The position numbers were made by a program, and so were the translations under genes. Below the pieces are notes generated by a model. The model made no database searches. It had not been told where the DNA came from and saw only the letters and a list, made by a program, of their open reading frames with translations. From Cranoglanis bouderius (taxonomy: Eukaryota; Chordata; Actinopteri; Siluriformes; Cranoglanididae), in the NCBI GenBank assembly GCA_023630585.1, contig CM042565.1:12908013-12972012 (forward strand): 64,000 bases of DNA. Direction: 5' to 3'. Shown in pieces: positions 52,373 through 64,000 of the stretch. The stretch's first letter is position 1, and each line of letters begins with the position of its first letter.

Positions 52373-53151
52373 TATTCAAATGCTTTGTGCATTTAAATTT
52401 TTTTTTATAAGCTGCTGTACTGCTGTATAAATTAGCTTCATGGATAATGCTCACTTTTAAATTAAATTTCTTATTTTAATTATTATTTGTTATTACTTAT
52501 TTTACTATCGGTAAAATAATTGCCGATGCCAGACCACATTCCCTGCAGATTAAATATTCATTCTCCAACTGATTAATGTGTGGAATGACAGGAGCTGCAA
52601 CAGTGGGGCACCGAATCCTGGCAGCACTTTGATGATGAAAGCATTAGCTCTGAGTGGAACAGTTTTGTTAGTGGAAAGTTGGCAGTGAGGTGCATTATTT
52701 CCTCTTTCCTTCTTTTAAAAAGAAATCAGCAGCTGGTTCACACCTTGACCTGTTTTCCTGAAATCTTTAGCAAACTGATTTATGCCCGAATCCACAACAT
52801 GCCGCAAAACGAAACAAAATACACATTTATTTGCGTTTTAGTGATGTTCAGTGTTATGTAATGGCTTTTTTATTCATAGATAATCTCCGTACTTTGTTTA
52901 CTTGCAGGAAGTACTATTTTTGATTATATTTTGTGTGTTTTAGTTGTGCATTCTAAGGAAGGTCACATGTGGTTAGTCAGTTAGGTTTCAGTATTGAGGA
53001 TGTTCACTGAAAATTACAAGTGGAAAATATTAATCATGAGAAAACGATTTTTTTTGTCTCTGACTGCCTTCATCTGCTTTTATATCCCCTGGGAAGCTTT
53101 TGGATCCTCTCCTCTCATTACTTCCTATAACTGTTTTAACTCCGATATCAT

Positions 53152-53892
53152 ATACAGTTGGTGTCATTAGTTTACAGATGCCTTGCAGAATCTGCAAATT
53201 GTTAATAAATAAATAAAAAATAAGAGGGATCATTAAAAATTGCATTTTGTTTTTTATTTAGTCCTGCCCTGAATAAGCTATTTCACATAACAGATGTTTA
53301 CATATAGTCCACAAGACACAATAATAACTGAATCTGTAAATGAACCAGTTCAAAAGTTTACATACGCCTGATTCTTAATACTGTGTGTTGTTACCTGGAT
53401 GATCAACGACTGTTTTCTACATATTTGACCCCTTTCCAGCAGTGGGCTATATGACGTTGAGATCCATCTTTTCACACTCAGGACAACTGAGGGACTCGTA
53501 CACAACTATTACTAAAGGTGCAAACATTCACTGATGCTCAAGAAGGCAACATGATACATTAAGAGCCAGGGGGGTGTAAACTTTTGAACAAGATGGTTGA
53601 TGTAAATTGTTATTTTGTTTAAAGATCATGTATTTTTTTTCATTTAGTACTGCCATTCAGAAGCTACATGAGATATCTAAATGTTTCCCAGAAGACAAAA
53701 TAATAACAAAATGCACACCGATCATCCTGTTCAAAATTTTACACCCCCCCCCCCCCAGCTCTTAATTTATCGTGTTGCCTTCTGGAGAATCAATTAATGT
53801 TTTTATTATTTTATTTTTATTATTTTAATTTGTTAATTAGTAACATTTTGCAGAATCTGCAAGTGTATGTAAACTTATGACCTCAACTGTAC
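53152..53892. mobile_element. non-autonomous DNA transposon (copy 2), Tc1-like ends
   Basis: About 740 bp bounded by cagttg/caactg ends in TA context. Inverted terminal segments include ttgcagaatctgcaaattgtt and its partner cattttgcagaatctgca. No coding. Second copy at 13290-13986. Confidence 0.65.
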
Positions 53893-54569
53893 TGCCTTCA
53901 TCTCCTCAGATCTGAAGATGGAGAGGCTAATGGCTAAACTTTTGACTTTTCACCCATTTGGAACTTTTCAAAGTATTTCCCTGTTGGTTTTGATTTGTTT
54001 GGGGTTTCTGAGTTTGTTGTTGTCTTGGTGCAGGACACGTCTATGTTTCATTAAAAGATGTTTTAATATAAATTATAAAACACATATTATATATTCTTTT
54101 TCACTCCAAAAAAACTTGGGGGTGTAAATTTGTTGAAGATTTTTTTTTAAATATGTTGTGTAACAAGACAAGAAGGCAAAATCCTGACCTCTTTATTCTG
54201 GTTATTTTCAAAAATCTTTTCGGTTTTGCCTTATTTTTGGGGTTTGCATCGTTGTTTTGTTGCAGGACACCCCCACATTTACGATTTTGTGGGTTTTTAT
54301 TTATTTATCTATTTATTTATTTATTTATTTATTGGGGGTGGATAAATTCTATATTTTCCTTTTCACCCGGAAACCATGAGGTGTGCAAACTTCTGCAACT
54401 GTAGACATCATTTAAAAGAAGGAAAAAAAAAGGAAAAATATCCAAGGACATTTTTTTTTTTATACATCTCTGAATGTCTGAAGCATTGATAACTTGCAAA
54501 CAAAGAAAAAACCTCATTAGCTATCTTTAGCTACGGTATGTTTAGAATGAGCTTATTTCTATTACTATT

Positions 54570-54589
54570 CAGTATGTACAGGTTTTCAC

Positions 54590-54623
<34 letters not shown>

Positions 54624-54985
54624 TGATTGTTGCGGCCAAAAATGTTTGATTTTGCTGCCACTTCTTCAAAATTTGCAGAGATTTTTGTGCTTTTTTTTGC
54701 GGAAAACTTCTTGAATTGGCAAAATTGTAATTGTACGAAATTGTTTTGCACAGTCTTTCACGGTGATGTTTGTGGGCGAATGAGACCTTTTTAGCTGTAC
54801 TCGTGTTCGACGCACGTGAATCGAAGAGGGCTTTGACTGAATGTGTGTTGTGACGAAGTCTTGGCCCAAATCTGCGGAAAATCTGCGGTAATTTTGAAAA
54901 ATTGCAAGCTCCTCCGAATATTGCTGAGATTGTTTGATTTTGTGTTCATTTCTGTAATCATGAAATCCTGGAGGGACTGATTATT
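54570..54985. repeat. dispersed repeat, copy 2 of 2
   Basis: Counterpart of 46925-47290, beginning after a long T-homopolymer (54590-54622). Confidence 0.6.
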
Positions 54986-56464
54986 ACTGGAGTAGAGTAC
55001 TGTAAATTTTGTTTACAGTCAGGGACCTCTTTAAATGTTAAAACATAATTAAATAATAAATAAAAGTCACTGACTGCCCCAGCATGGATTTATTTGACAA
55101 ACAAAACATTAATCAAATAAATGATTTAATTAATTAAATAAAATGAGTCTTATTATTTTAATATATACAACAATTTGGTGGCACCCAAGAGTTTTTCTTT
55201 CTTTCTTTCTGAACTTAGAGCCAATTTTATTCATTTATCTGTTTGTCCATTTTAATAGAATTGACATTAGATTCCAGTTGACATTATTTACAGGCATAAT
55301 AACCATGATAATGGTGGGTTGTGGTTAACAAACTAACAAAATTAGAAAATCACACACCACCAGGCTATGCTTCATGGACCCCTGGCAGTCCCCGCTTTGA
55401 GATTGTAATTTGAATGTAGGAAACTTACGCTCTTGCTTAAGCTTACACAACTTTGTTCACTTTTAACCAACACAACTGGTCAGACTCATGTTCTCAACAA
55501 ACTTCAGTTGAACAAATGAACTAATGGCGGCCAGGATTCCCTGAAGGGGAAGCGGTGAGGGCAAGTTAATGACAGCAAGTTGAAAAGGGCACTGAAAGAC
55601 TTTTGGGTGTTCCCTGTTCCAGTCGTGTTTACGCTCATCTGGTGGAAGCGTTTCCGTTACTGTTATCCCACTGAGAGTCTTTTCTCATCAGGACACGGGC
55701 TCCTTTCAACTTGTCCAAACAATACGATTAATAATGGGCTGTTATGTCGCATCATGTTGAGCTGCATCGGGGACGTTGACAATAGGAGAGCTGTTCTGGC
55801 CCGGAGGCAGATTTGCTTTGAATCCAAATTGAAAGGGTTTTTCCTTCTATTATGAAGCTTTAAGCCTTAATGTTGTGCATGCGTGTATCTGTTAGAAGTG
55901 AGTGCTGAAATTTGACATTCGGAAATGTCAGAAAAACGAGACGTTGAATTTTTGCCTGAATTGCTATTTTTGTCTAAATCAAGAAATGATTTAAAATGAA
56001 TTTTTTTTTGAAGAAATGTGCAATCGGGGCTGGCTGGTATAAATGGGCTAGCATGGCTAAGCCTTTCCTTTCTTTCAAGGAAAAAAAATACATAAAACAA
56101 GGCTCAATTTTTGGCATCAACATTGTTTGATTTGCTGTTAACAAAAAGCTTAAAGTGGATTATTTTTTACTTTTGTTGAAACAAGAACAGCACCACCAGT
56201 GGTTGTAAGGAAATGCATAACATTATATGAAGTGAGGCTGATTTCTTTCTAGCCCAGACTGTGGATTCACACAGCGTATCACTGGCAGTTGTGCCAGTGA
56301 AATGCCATCCAGAGTTTGTTTAAATTGAGTCTAATTTATTTAAGCCTGCTTCGTTTACAAAAAAAAATCATACAATTCGAGGATTGTCTGCTTATCTTCA
56401 CCTAGCTATCTTTTAATCTTTCCTAGTTAGGCTCTTGGTTTTGTATGGTAGCAGCAGAATGAAT

Positions 56465-56705
56465 TCAGAAGTTTACAGGAACATAAGACAAATGTTCCAA
56501 AAGCCTGGAAAATCTGCACAAAAGAAGAAACCAACAATTTGGTGATGTCAATGAGTTGCAGGCTTGATGCAGTTATTGCAAGAAAGGGATATGCAACCAA
56601 ATATTAAGTATTGTTTAATTTACTTCATGACTTCTCTGTTCCTATACTTTTGCTCACCTAAAAATTGGGTGGTCTGATACAAAAGGTTGTATGTTTTATG
56701 TTTTA
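56465..56705 (+). mobile_element. Tc1-like element fragment, transposase C-terminus
   Basis: Encodes a short end reading SCRLDAVIARKGYATKY, then the terminal repeat ttttgctcacctaaaaattg, matching the left end of 32165-33189 in reverse. Confidence 0.65.
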
Positions 56706-57115
56706 CAATACTTATCATTCAGTCACCTTTGCTGTTTGTAGGTCATGTAGCAGCAGTGTGGCAAAATAAGGACATTATGTATTAGGTAAAATTATGAAAA
56801 AGTTTTTAGGGAGATCTTTTTAATGAGATCAGAGCCAGCAATTTATTCAGTAATGTAACGTAGGCATATCCGGATAGAAAAATCAACAAAAAATACACGT
56901 AATCCCTTTTGTATTAGCTTTACACACAGTGTGATGAGTGTCTTGTGAGGAAATCTCCACCCTATGTACACTTAAGTCCTGTTATGTTACAAGTAATATC
57001 TCCAACGGCATTTTAAACACCACCATTGTTTGTCATATTATCACTGATACACTATATTCTGTGTAATACAGGGCTCTGTTTCCTTACACTCCATATTACC
57101 TTTTCCATCCTCCAG

Positions 57116-57269
57116 CTGGATAACATCCTGTCTCCACCCCCACTGCCTTTCTGCAAGACGAGTAACCCCGAGGTGTGCACTAGCTCCAGCCTGGCGCTCA
57201 AATTCACCCGTCAGCTGAGCGACGACGGGAAACAGCTCCGTCGAGGGAGTCTGGGTGGAGCGCTAACAG
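57116..57269 (+). CDS. mast4: mast4 exon 2
   Basis: 154 nt between cctccag and ACAG|gtaact. Residues 96-147 start [14 protein letters not shown] and end [20 protein letters not shown], near-identical in pattern to the conserved MAST4 N-terminal block. RRGSL is a basophilic kinase or 14-3-3-type serine site (inference). Intron 1 is 25.4 kb. Confidence 0.9.
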
Positions 57270-57848
57270 GTAACTGCACGACTGTTACTCAGAATGTTAC
57301 GCCACTGACGTCCACACAACGCATGAACTGCACTGTAATGGATAGGTCATATTCAGTTCAATTAAAAATACTTCATTAAATGTAATTATATGCAATTAAA
57401 ACCAATCTCACATTAGGTATTATGTAATTAAAACCAGCAGGCAAGGTTTCTATCAAACTAACAAAAAGGTGTTTGCTGCTTATAATTAAAATCATTACTA
57501 AAGTTAGGCTAAATATTACATTTTGTCAACAAATAGCTAAGGTTAAAACTTGTTTAAATAAGTAGCCATGTTCAATTTCAAACTAGCTACCATTACACTA
57601 ACATATTCTGTGTAAACAAATAGGTTGACTTAAACTGTAAACAAACTCGGCGGGACAAATGTGCTCTAGTGAGCATTTGATTGGACGCAAATCGGATGAG
57701 TGCAGGATGAATCATCAAAAACATTTTTTTCGTCATTTAAAAAATAAAAAACTAAATTATGTAGTCTTATTTGTGTGGCACAAATTTTGGTTTTAAATCT
57801 TAGCCTGTTGGAACCTGCATTACATTGAGCTGAAACATTGCCAATGTC

Positions 57849-57850
<2 letters not shown>

Positions 57851-57910
<60 letters not shown>

Positions 57911-57912
57911 TG
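57851..57912. repeat. (TG)n-(AG)n microsatellite
   Basis: About 25 TG units then AG units, in mast4 intron 2. Confidence 0.9.
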
Positions 57913-58056
57913 AGAGAGATGATTAATAGATATTTCACACTACTTTGACAAATGTCTGTGAGGAAACTCCTCCACATGCAGCCTTCCTTCCTTGTATCCT
58001 GTTTTCACCCTATTTCTTATATGGATAGCCTGGCACACACACACACACACCGAGTA

Positions 58057-59568
<1,512 letters not shown>

Positions 59569-60219
59569 TACATACTGTAAGATAGTGTGTGCACCAGTGC
59601 TATTTCAGATTTTCCTTTAATTATCTTTCATTTTTCTTTTGGGAAAAACAGCATATCCCTGAGCGCTATGTTAGCAATGCTAGTATGACTTTTTTTTGTT
59701 GCTGCTGTTGTTGTTGTTGTTTTTTTTTTTAAATAGCTGTAAGTGTTGCATCTGTGCCAGTTTCTCTTTGGCTGTAGTAAAAGAGATAAAATGTGTTAAA
59801 CACATTTCAGGAAGGTGTGGCCGTGATCCGTATTAATCAGTGTATCAACACACAAACATGAGCTGCGTTTTGTTAATAGCACTCCACTGAAGTGCGCTAG
59901 TTGCTAGGAAGAAAATGGTGCTTTAGTCAGGTTGAGAGGCCAAACAGGTGCTGATTGATATGTAAAAACGGTCAAACGGCAGGACAACACTCATTTAAAA
60001 CGCACTGTGTGGAGGGAATTGAATAAATCATGTATAAAGGGGAAAAACATCGTTTAAACACGAAAAGAACATTTTTAAAGCATATTTTGTATGGTCAATG
60101 TTTGTTATGAAGGGACATAAATTCAGTTAATTTGAATAATATTTAGATTCAGATGTAAATTAAACCATAGTCCGAATAAATGAGTGGAGAAAAGTGCCAT
60201 TGCAGCCAGCATTAAAGCT

Positions 60220-60795
60220 AATGGCTTCCAGTTTGCAACAATATCATAGTTAGCCTAATGTTTGGTAGCTTGCTAGCAAACCTTCATAATGGTTGACACA
60301 ATTTAATCTCTAGCCTAATATTAGGTACCTAGCAACCTTGCCTATTAGTAGACATAATTCAATCTCTTGTCTCATGTTAGCTAGCTTGCTAGCAAACTTG
60401 CCTAATGGTGTACACAATTTAATTTCTAGCGTGATATTAGCTACTTAGCAACCTTGCCTACTAGTAGACATAATTAAAATCTGTGCCTAATGTTAGCTAG
60501 CTTGCTAGCAAACTTTCCTAATGGTTGACACAGTTTAATTTCTAGCCGAATGTTTGCTAGCTTGCTAACAAATCTGTTAATAATTGACACAATTTCATCT
60601 CTAGCCCAATGTTAACTAGCTAGCAACCTTGCCTACTAGTTGACATAATTCAGTGTCTTGCCTAATGTTAGCTAGCTTGCTAGCAAACTTGCCTAATGGT
60701 TCACACAATTTAATTTCTAGCCTAATGTTAGCTAGCTAACTAGCAACCTTGCCTACTAGTTGACGTAATTTAATCCTATCCTAATGTGAGCTAGC
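60220..60795. repeat. tandem array of about 60-bp units rich in GCTAGC
   Basis: About nine to ten units built on gcctaatgttagctagcttg followed by ctagcaaacttgcctaatgg and gacacaatttaattt, alternating two subtypes. Non-coding. Confidence 0.85.
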
Positions 60796-61051
60796 GGTCT
60801 TCAGTGATTTTTTTTAAACTCAGAATTTCCTGTAAATCTGGATTCTGTGGAAGACCCACAGCTCTCTTGTTCTTTTCAAATGGATTGTGTCACGAGTTTG
60901 AGGCACATTCACCTTTTAACTAACAGCATTCAGACCTTTATGCTAGAAAATCTATTTTTAGCTCATGTTTATGACTACTTTTGAAGGGCCACTAGCCTCA
61001 AACATCCTCCATGACATGCTGTGTAATGCTAGTGTTGATATTGTTTTTTAG

Positions 61052-61179
61052 GGAAGTATCTGCTGCCGTACATGTCGGCTCAGCAGGCATGGCCGGCCTC
61101 GGGGACGGAGAGCTCCAACCTGGTGCGCATGCGGTCCCAAAGCTTCGGCAAATCGGCTCCGTCCCTCACTGCCAGTCTG
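61052..61179 (+). CDS. mast4: mast4 exon 3 (gene continues beyond window)
   Basis: 128 nt between ttttttag and CTG|gtatgt. Residues 147-189 include GKYLLP, QAWPAS, SSNLVRMRSQSFGKSAPSL and TASL, the conserved MAST-family segment ahead of the DUF1908 and kinase domains. Entry phase 1 matches exon 2; exit is phase 0. No further exon is seen up to 64000. Confidence 0.9.
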
Positions 61180-61739
61180 GTATGTTTCAAAACATTTTTC
61201 TCCAGAAATCTCTTTTTCTGAACTGTAGATTGTATGGTTAGTCACAAGGAGGTGCTGTTGTCTAAACTCTGAACAATGCAGCATTGTGTGCTCCACTTTG
61301 TTTCTTCTTGATGGACTCGCTGCTGTGATGGAAAACAAGGTGTTCTTTCACTACAATACAATGAACACATGGGATGCTGCTGAAACCGTATTCATCTGTC
61401 AATAAAGCGGGCGTTTCTGTCCGTCTCTAAATCAATAACCGCATCGCAAACGAGGAAGAGAAAGAAAACAGAAATATCTGAATAACACAGATTCATCTTA
61501 GGAGGTGGTCTAGTCATTTCCATTTCCATCAACTTTACTTTGATTTCTGTTTTTATAAAAGAAATATTTTTTCTGTTAGTACCAACCATTTTATTTTAAG
61601 CTATTCAGAAAATTGTTGTTGTGGTCAATCTGTGATTTTATTTAATGTCTGTTTCTCTGTTTGACTTTACCTGTCTCACTCTCAACTGCTCTCTTCTCTA
61701 CGGTAGTTTCTTTTAAGCATTATTATAAAGTCTATTTAG

Positions 61740-62082
61740 ATGCCTGTCTGTCTCTCTGTCTGTCGCTCTGCCTAGCTGACTGTCTGATCACCTGTCTGAC
61801 TGTTTACCTGACGTCTTGCCTTTTTAAAATGTTTTTTTTTTTATTATCTTATCTGTCTGTCTTTCTGCCTGCTTGCCTTTCTATTTATCTGACAATCTCA
61901 CCATATTTGTCTGTCTGTCCATCTGTCTGTCTCTGTCGACTGAATAACTTTAATACGGTTTAAAAGAGTTTATGTAGAATTAGTTGTTATATTGCCAAAG
62001 CATTTATATATAAGCTTTACATTAAGAGCTTTTAGAAATTTCTTGTGTACACTGGTCTGCTTCTCTTTCTATTAAACCTTTT

Positions 62083-62138
<56 letters not shown>

Positions 62139-62340
62139 ACTGTCTATTAGTCTTTCTTTCTTTCTTTCTGACCATATTTGTTTCTTACAGAATTTTCGTT
62201 CTTTCTTTCGTTCTTTCTGTTGTTCTTTCTTTGTCTATTAGTCTTTCTTTCTTTCTTTCTTACTGACTGTTTATTAGTCTGTTTTCTTTCTGTCTATCCT
62301 TCTTTCTTTGTTGTTTGTTCAGTCATTTTGCCGTTTCGTC
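61740..62340. repeat. pyrimidine-rich (CTGT)n and (TTTC)n region
   Basis: Degenerate CTGT, then near-pure TTTC (62083-62140) and decayed TTTC. Leu/Ser/Phe-rich frames here are artefacts. Confidence 0.85.
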
Positions 62341-62356
62341 TTTCTCTCTTGTCTTG

Positions 62357-62357
<1 letters not shown>

Positions 62358-62428
<71 letters not shown>
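62358..62428. repeat. (GT)n microsatellite
   Basis: About 34 GT units, followed by interrupted GT to about 62472. Confidence 0.95.
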
Positions 62429-62431
<3 letters not shown>

Positions 62432-63084
62432 TGGGAGGGGTGTTTGTGAGTGTGTGTGTGTGCGTGTGTGTTTGGCTTTATCTGTCCGTTGCATGTCCCT
62501 GCATCTAAACCAGGCTCAGTGAAAGTCAGTGTAGTCTCACTAGGCCGTGCAGCTTTATATGGCCTGCCCCTGAATCACTAATGCGTCCCCACAACCTCGT
62601 TTCCTGTGGCTTCTGAGGAGCACAAAGAGCAGAAGATGTGCTGGGAATGTTAGTGATTTGCAGAAAAGAAACTTCGGCTAAAGCAATGATTTGTGTGTGA
62701 CCTTGGAATGATATTCCACATGTGTACCCATAGGAAGCTTATTGTAATCTCTGAATATGTCTGAATGTCATGCTGGACTTTTGAAACTCCATGACGTCTA
62801 GAAGAAAACCCACTGCAGGGATCTCGCTCTCTCCCAGCCAGTCTCGGATCATTTAAAATACCTGCTGGATTCCAAACATTCGAAACATTTTGTCCTACCA
62901 TATTTTCTTTCAAGAATCAATATAAAGACTGTTGTTGTTTGTCTGTCTCTCTACCCTGCTGTCAGTGTAGCTGACTCTATATGTCAGTGTATCTATATTT
63001 GCCTGTCTATGTAGCTGTCTTCCTGGCTGTCTGGCTATCTTTCTTTTATTACATTAGGACTCTTAATCATATTAAAAGCTCCAG

Positions 63085-63620
63085 GATCTCCAGTTTGATC
63101 CTGAGCTCAGGTTACAGTCTGTGTGGACTTTTTGGCTTTCCATATGTTCGTGTGGGTTTCCACTGGGTTCTTCGGTTTCCTCCCTCCTCCCAAAAACATG
63201 GTAGCAGATGGATTGGCTTTGTGCCCAGTGCTCCTGGTATAGGCTTTCTTCCACCATGACCCTGACCAGGATGCAGCACTCACTGAAGAAGAATGAATGA
63301 ATGTTTGTGTATTATACATTTAAAAATATATGCAGTTATGTTTTGGCTGTTGTCGTCATCTAATTCTTCTTCCTCTTCTTCTTCTTCTATCCCTTGTTCC
63401 TTTTGATACTCTTTAGCCATGAATGTAGCCAGAGTTATGTTGGAGAGACTTATCTTTCCCCCAATGCTGATGACCTTCTCCATTCTTTGTTCTCCTGTCT
63501 CCAAAAGCATAGTCTTTCTTCCACCACGACCCTGACCAGGATACAGCACTTGTGGAAGAAGAATTAATGAATGTTTGTATTTTATATGTTTAAAAATATA
63601 TTCAGTTATGTTTTGGCTAA
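63085..63620 (+). repeat. L2/SINE-like tail, partly duplicated
   Basis: gggttcttcggtttcctccc and ccatgaccctgaccaggat are fish L2-type tail words. About 110 bp (63238-63349) recurs at 63508-63619 with few changes. Confidence 0.6.
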
Positions 63621-64000
63621 CACTGGCTAGCTGTGAAGTTAATTTCAACTTTGGACAAATTCCGATTTTGGACGGGTCTTGGGATGGGTCTCTTGTGTAG
63701 ATTTGTTTTTGAATTTTTGTACCCTTAGCTTGCTTTCAGTGGGCCAGAAACATTAGAGTGTCCAATCCGATCAGGAGTTTGACGAAATTCACATTTAATA
63801 ACCAAAATTTGCCTACGAAACTCTGGCCTGGCTGTGTGCGATTGCGTTTTCTGGCTCCAGTACTGACTGCAAATGGAAATGGAAAGTGGAATTTTTTCCA
63901 GGACACACAGTAAGCCAACTGTTTATTACATAAATAGTGCTCTCACTCTTTGGTAATAATTTCAGATGCCTTTAAGTATCTTGGGATATTATTCATGAGT

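Larger units (their letters stand above)
61180..64000 (+). other. mast4: mast4 intron 3, 5' part
   Basis: Contains pyrimidine-rich (CTGT)n/(TTTC)n, a long (GT)n and duplicated L2/SINE-like tails at 63085-63620. The segment 62510-62940 looks unique. No exon seen. Confidence 0.65.

Noticed and set aside
55580..55855. Frame of 91 residues starting MKRALKDFWVF
   Set aside because: No recognisable domain, no splice context or repeat family; expected by chance at this length.
61661..62360. Leu/Phe/Ser-rich hydrophobic frames resembling membrane proteins
   Set aside because: Translations of (CTGT)n and (TTTC)n simple repeats.

Overview
The window is a piece of a teleost fish nuclear genome. It has intron-rich vertebrate genes with GT/AG junctions, dense Tc1/mariner-like DNA transposons, tRNA-headed SINEs, fish-type LINE fragments and long simple repeats. 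The density and type of Tc1-like elements and small dispersed repeats suggest an ostariophysan, perhaps a catfish; that is inference and not proven here. There is no prokaryotic, CRISPR or operon structure.

Two protein-coding genes can be supported. On the minus strand (20812 down to 1547) is a complete 15-coding-exon gene for a gp130-family class I cytokine receptor. Splicing the exons with phase-compatible junctions gives exactly 769 codons (768 residues plus stop). The layout is signal peptide, five fibronectin-III-type modules without an N-terminal Ig domain, one membrane helix, a box 1 motif and a tail of about 200 residues. This fits an interleukin-31 receptor alpha (il31ra)-like receptor best. 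On the plus strand, from 31406 past the right edge, are the first three coding exons of mast4 (microtubule-associated serine/threonine kinase 4). The kinase and PDZ domains lie beyond the window. The genes are head to head, about 10.6 kb apart. The gap holds two CTCF-like motifs and a CpG-rich stretch with an NRF1-like motif.

The rest is mostly mobile DNA. At least six distinct Tc1/mariner-like elements or remnants carry recognisable transposase (11.7-12.5, 16.2-17.8, 24.8-26.1, 32.2-33.2, 49.1-50.6 and 58.1-59.6 kb), with further degraded ones at 51.1-52.4 and 56.5 kb. Two of them have a reading frame broken by a single stop codon. There are L2/Maui-like and RTE-like LINE fragments, at least five copies of a tRNA-headed SINE, one tRNA-Glu-headed SINE, and remnants of an endogenous retrovirus (15.8-19.1 kb). 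There are also paired minisatellite-bearing elements and many microsatellites. Insertions are often nested, for example SINE in Tc1 in LINE at 23.9-26.7 kb.

I see no new multi-gene system. The most biologically pointed observations are in the receptor gene. A perfect 34-bp tandem duplication copies the splice donor just before the membrane exon, and read-through there would give a secreted receptor. The WSXWS motif is lost. The tail has only two tyrosines and no YxxQ STAT3 site.
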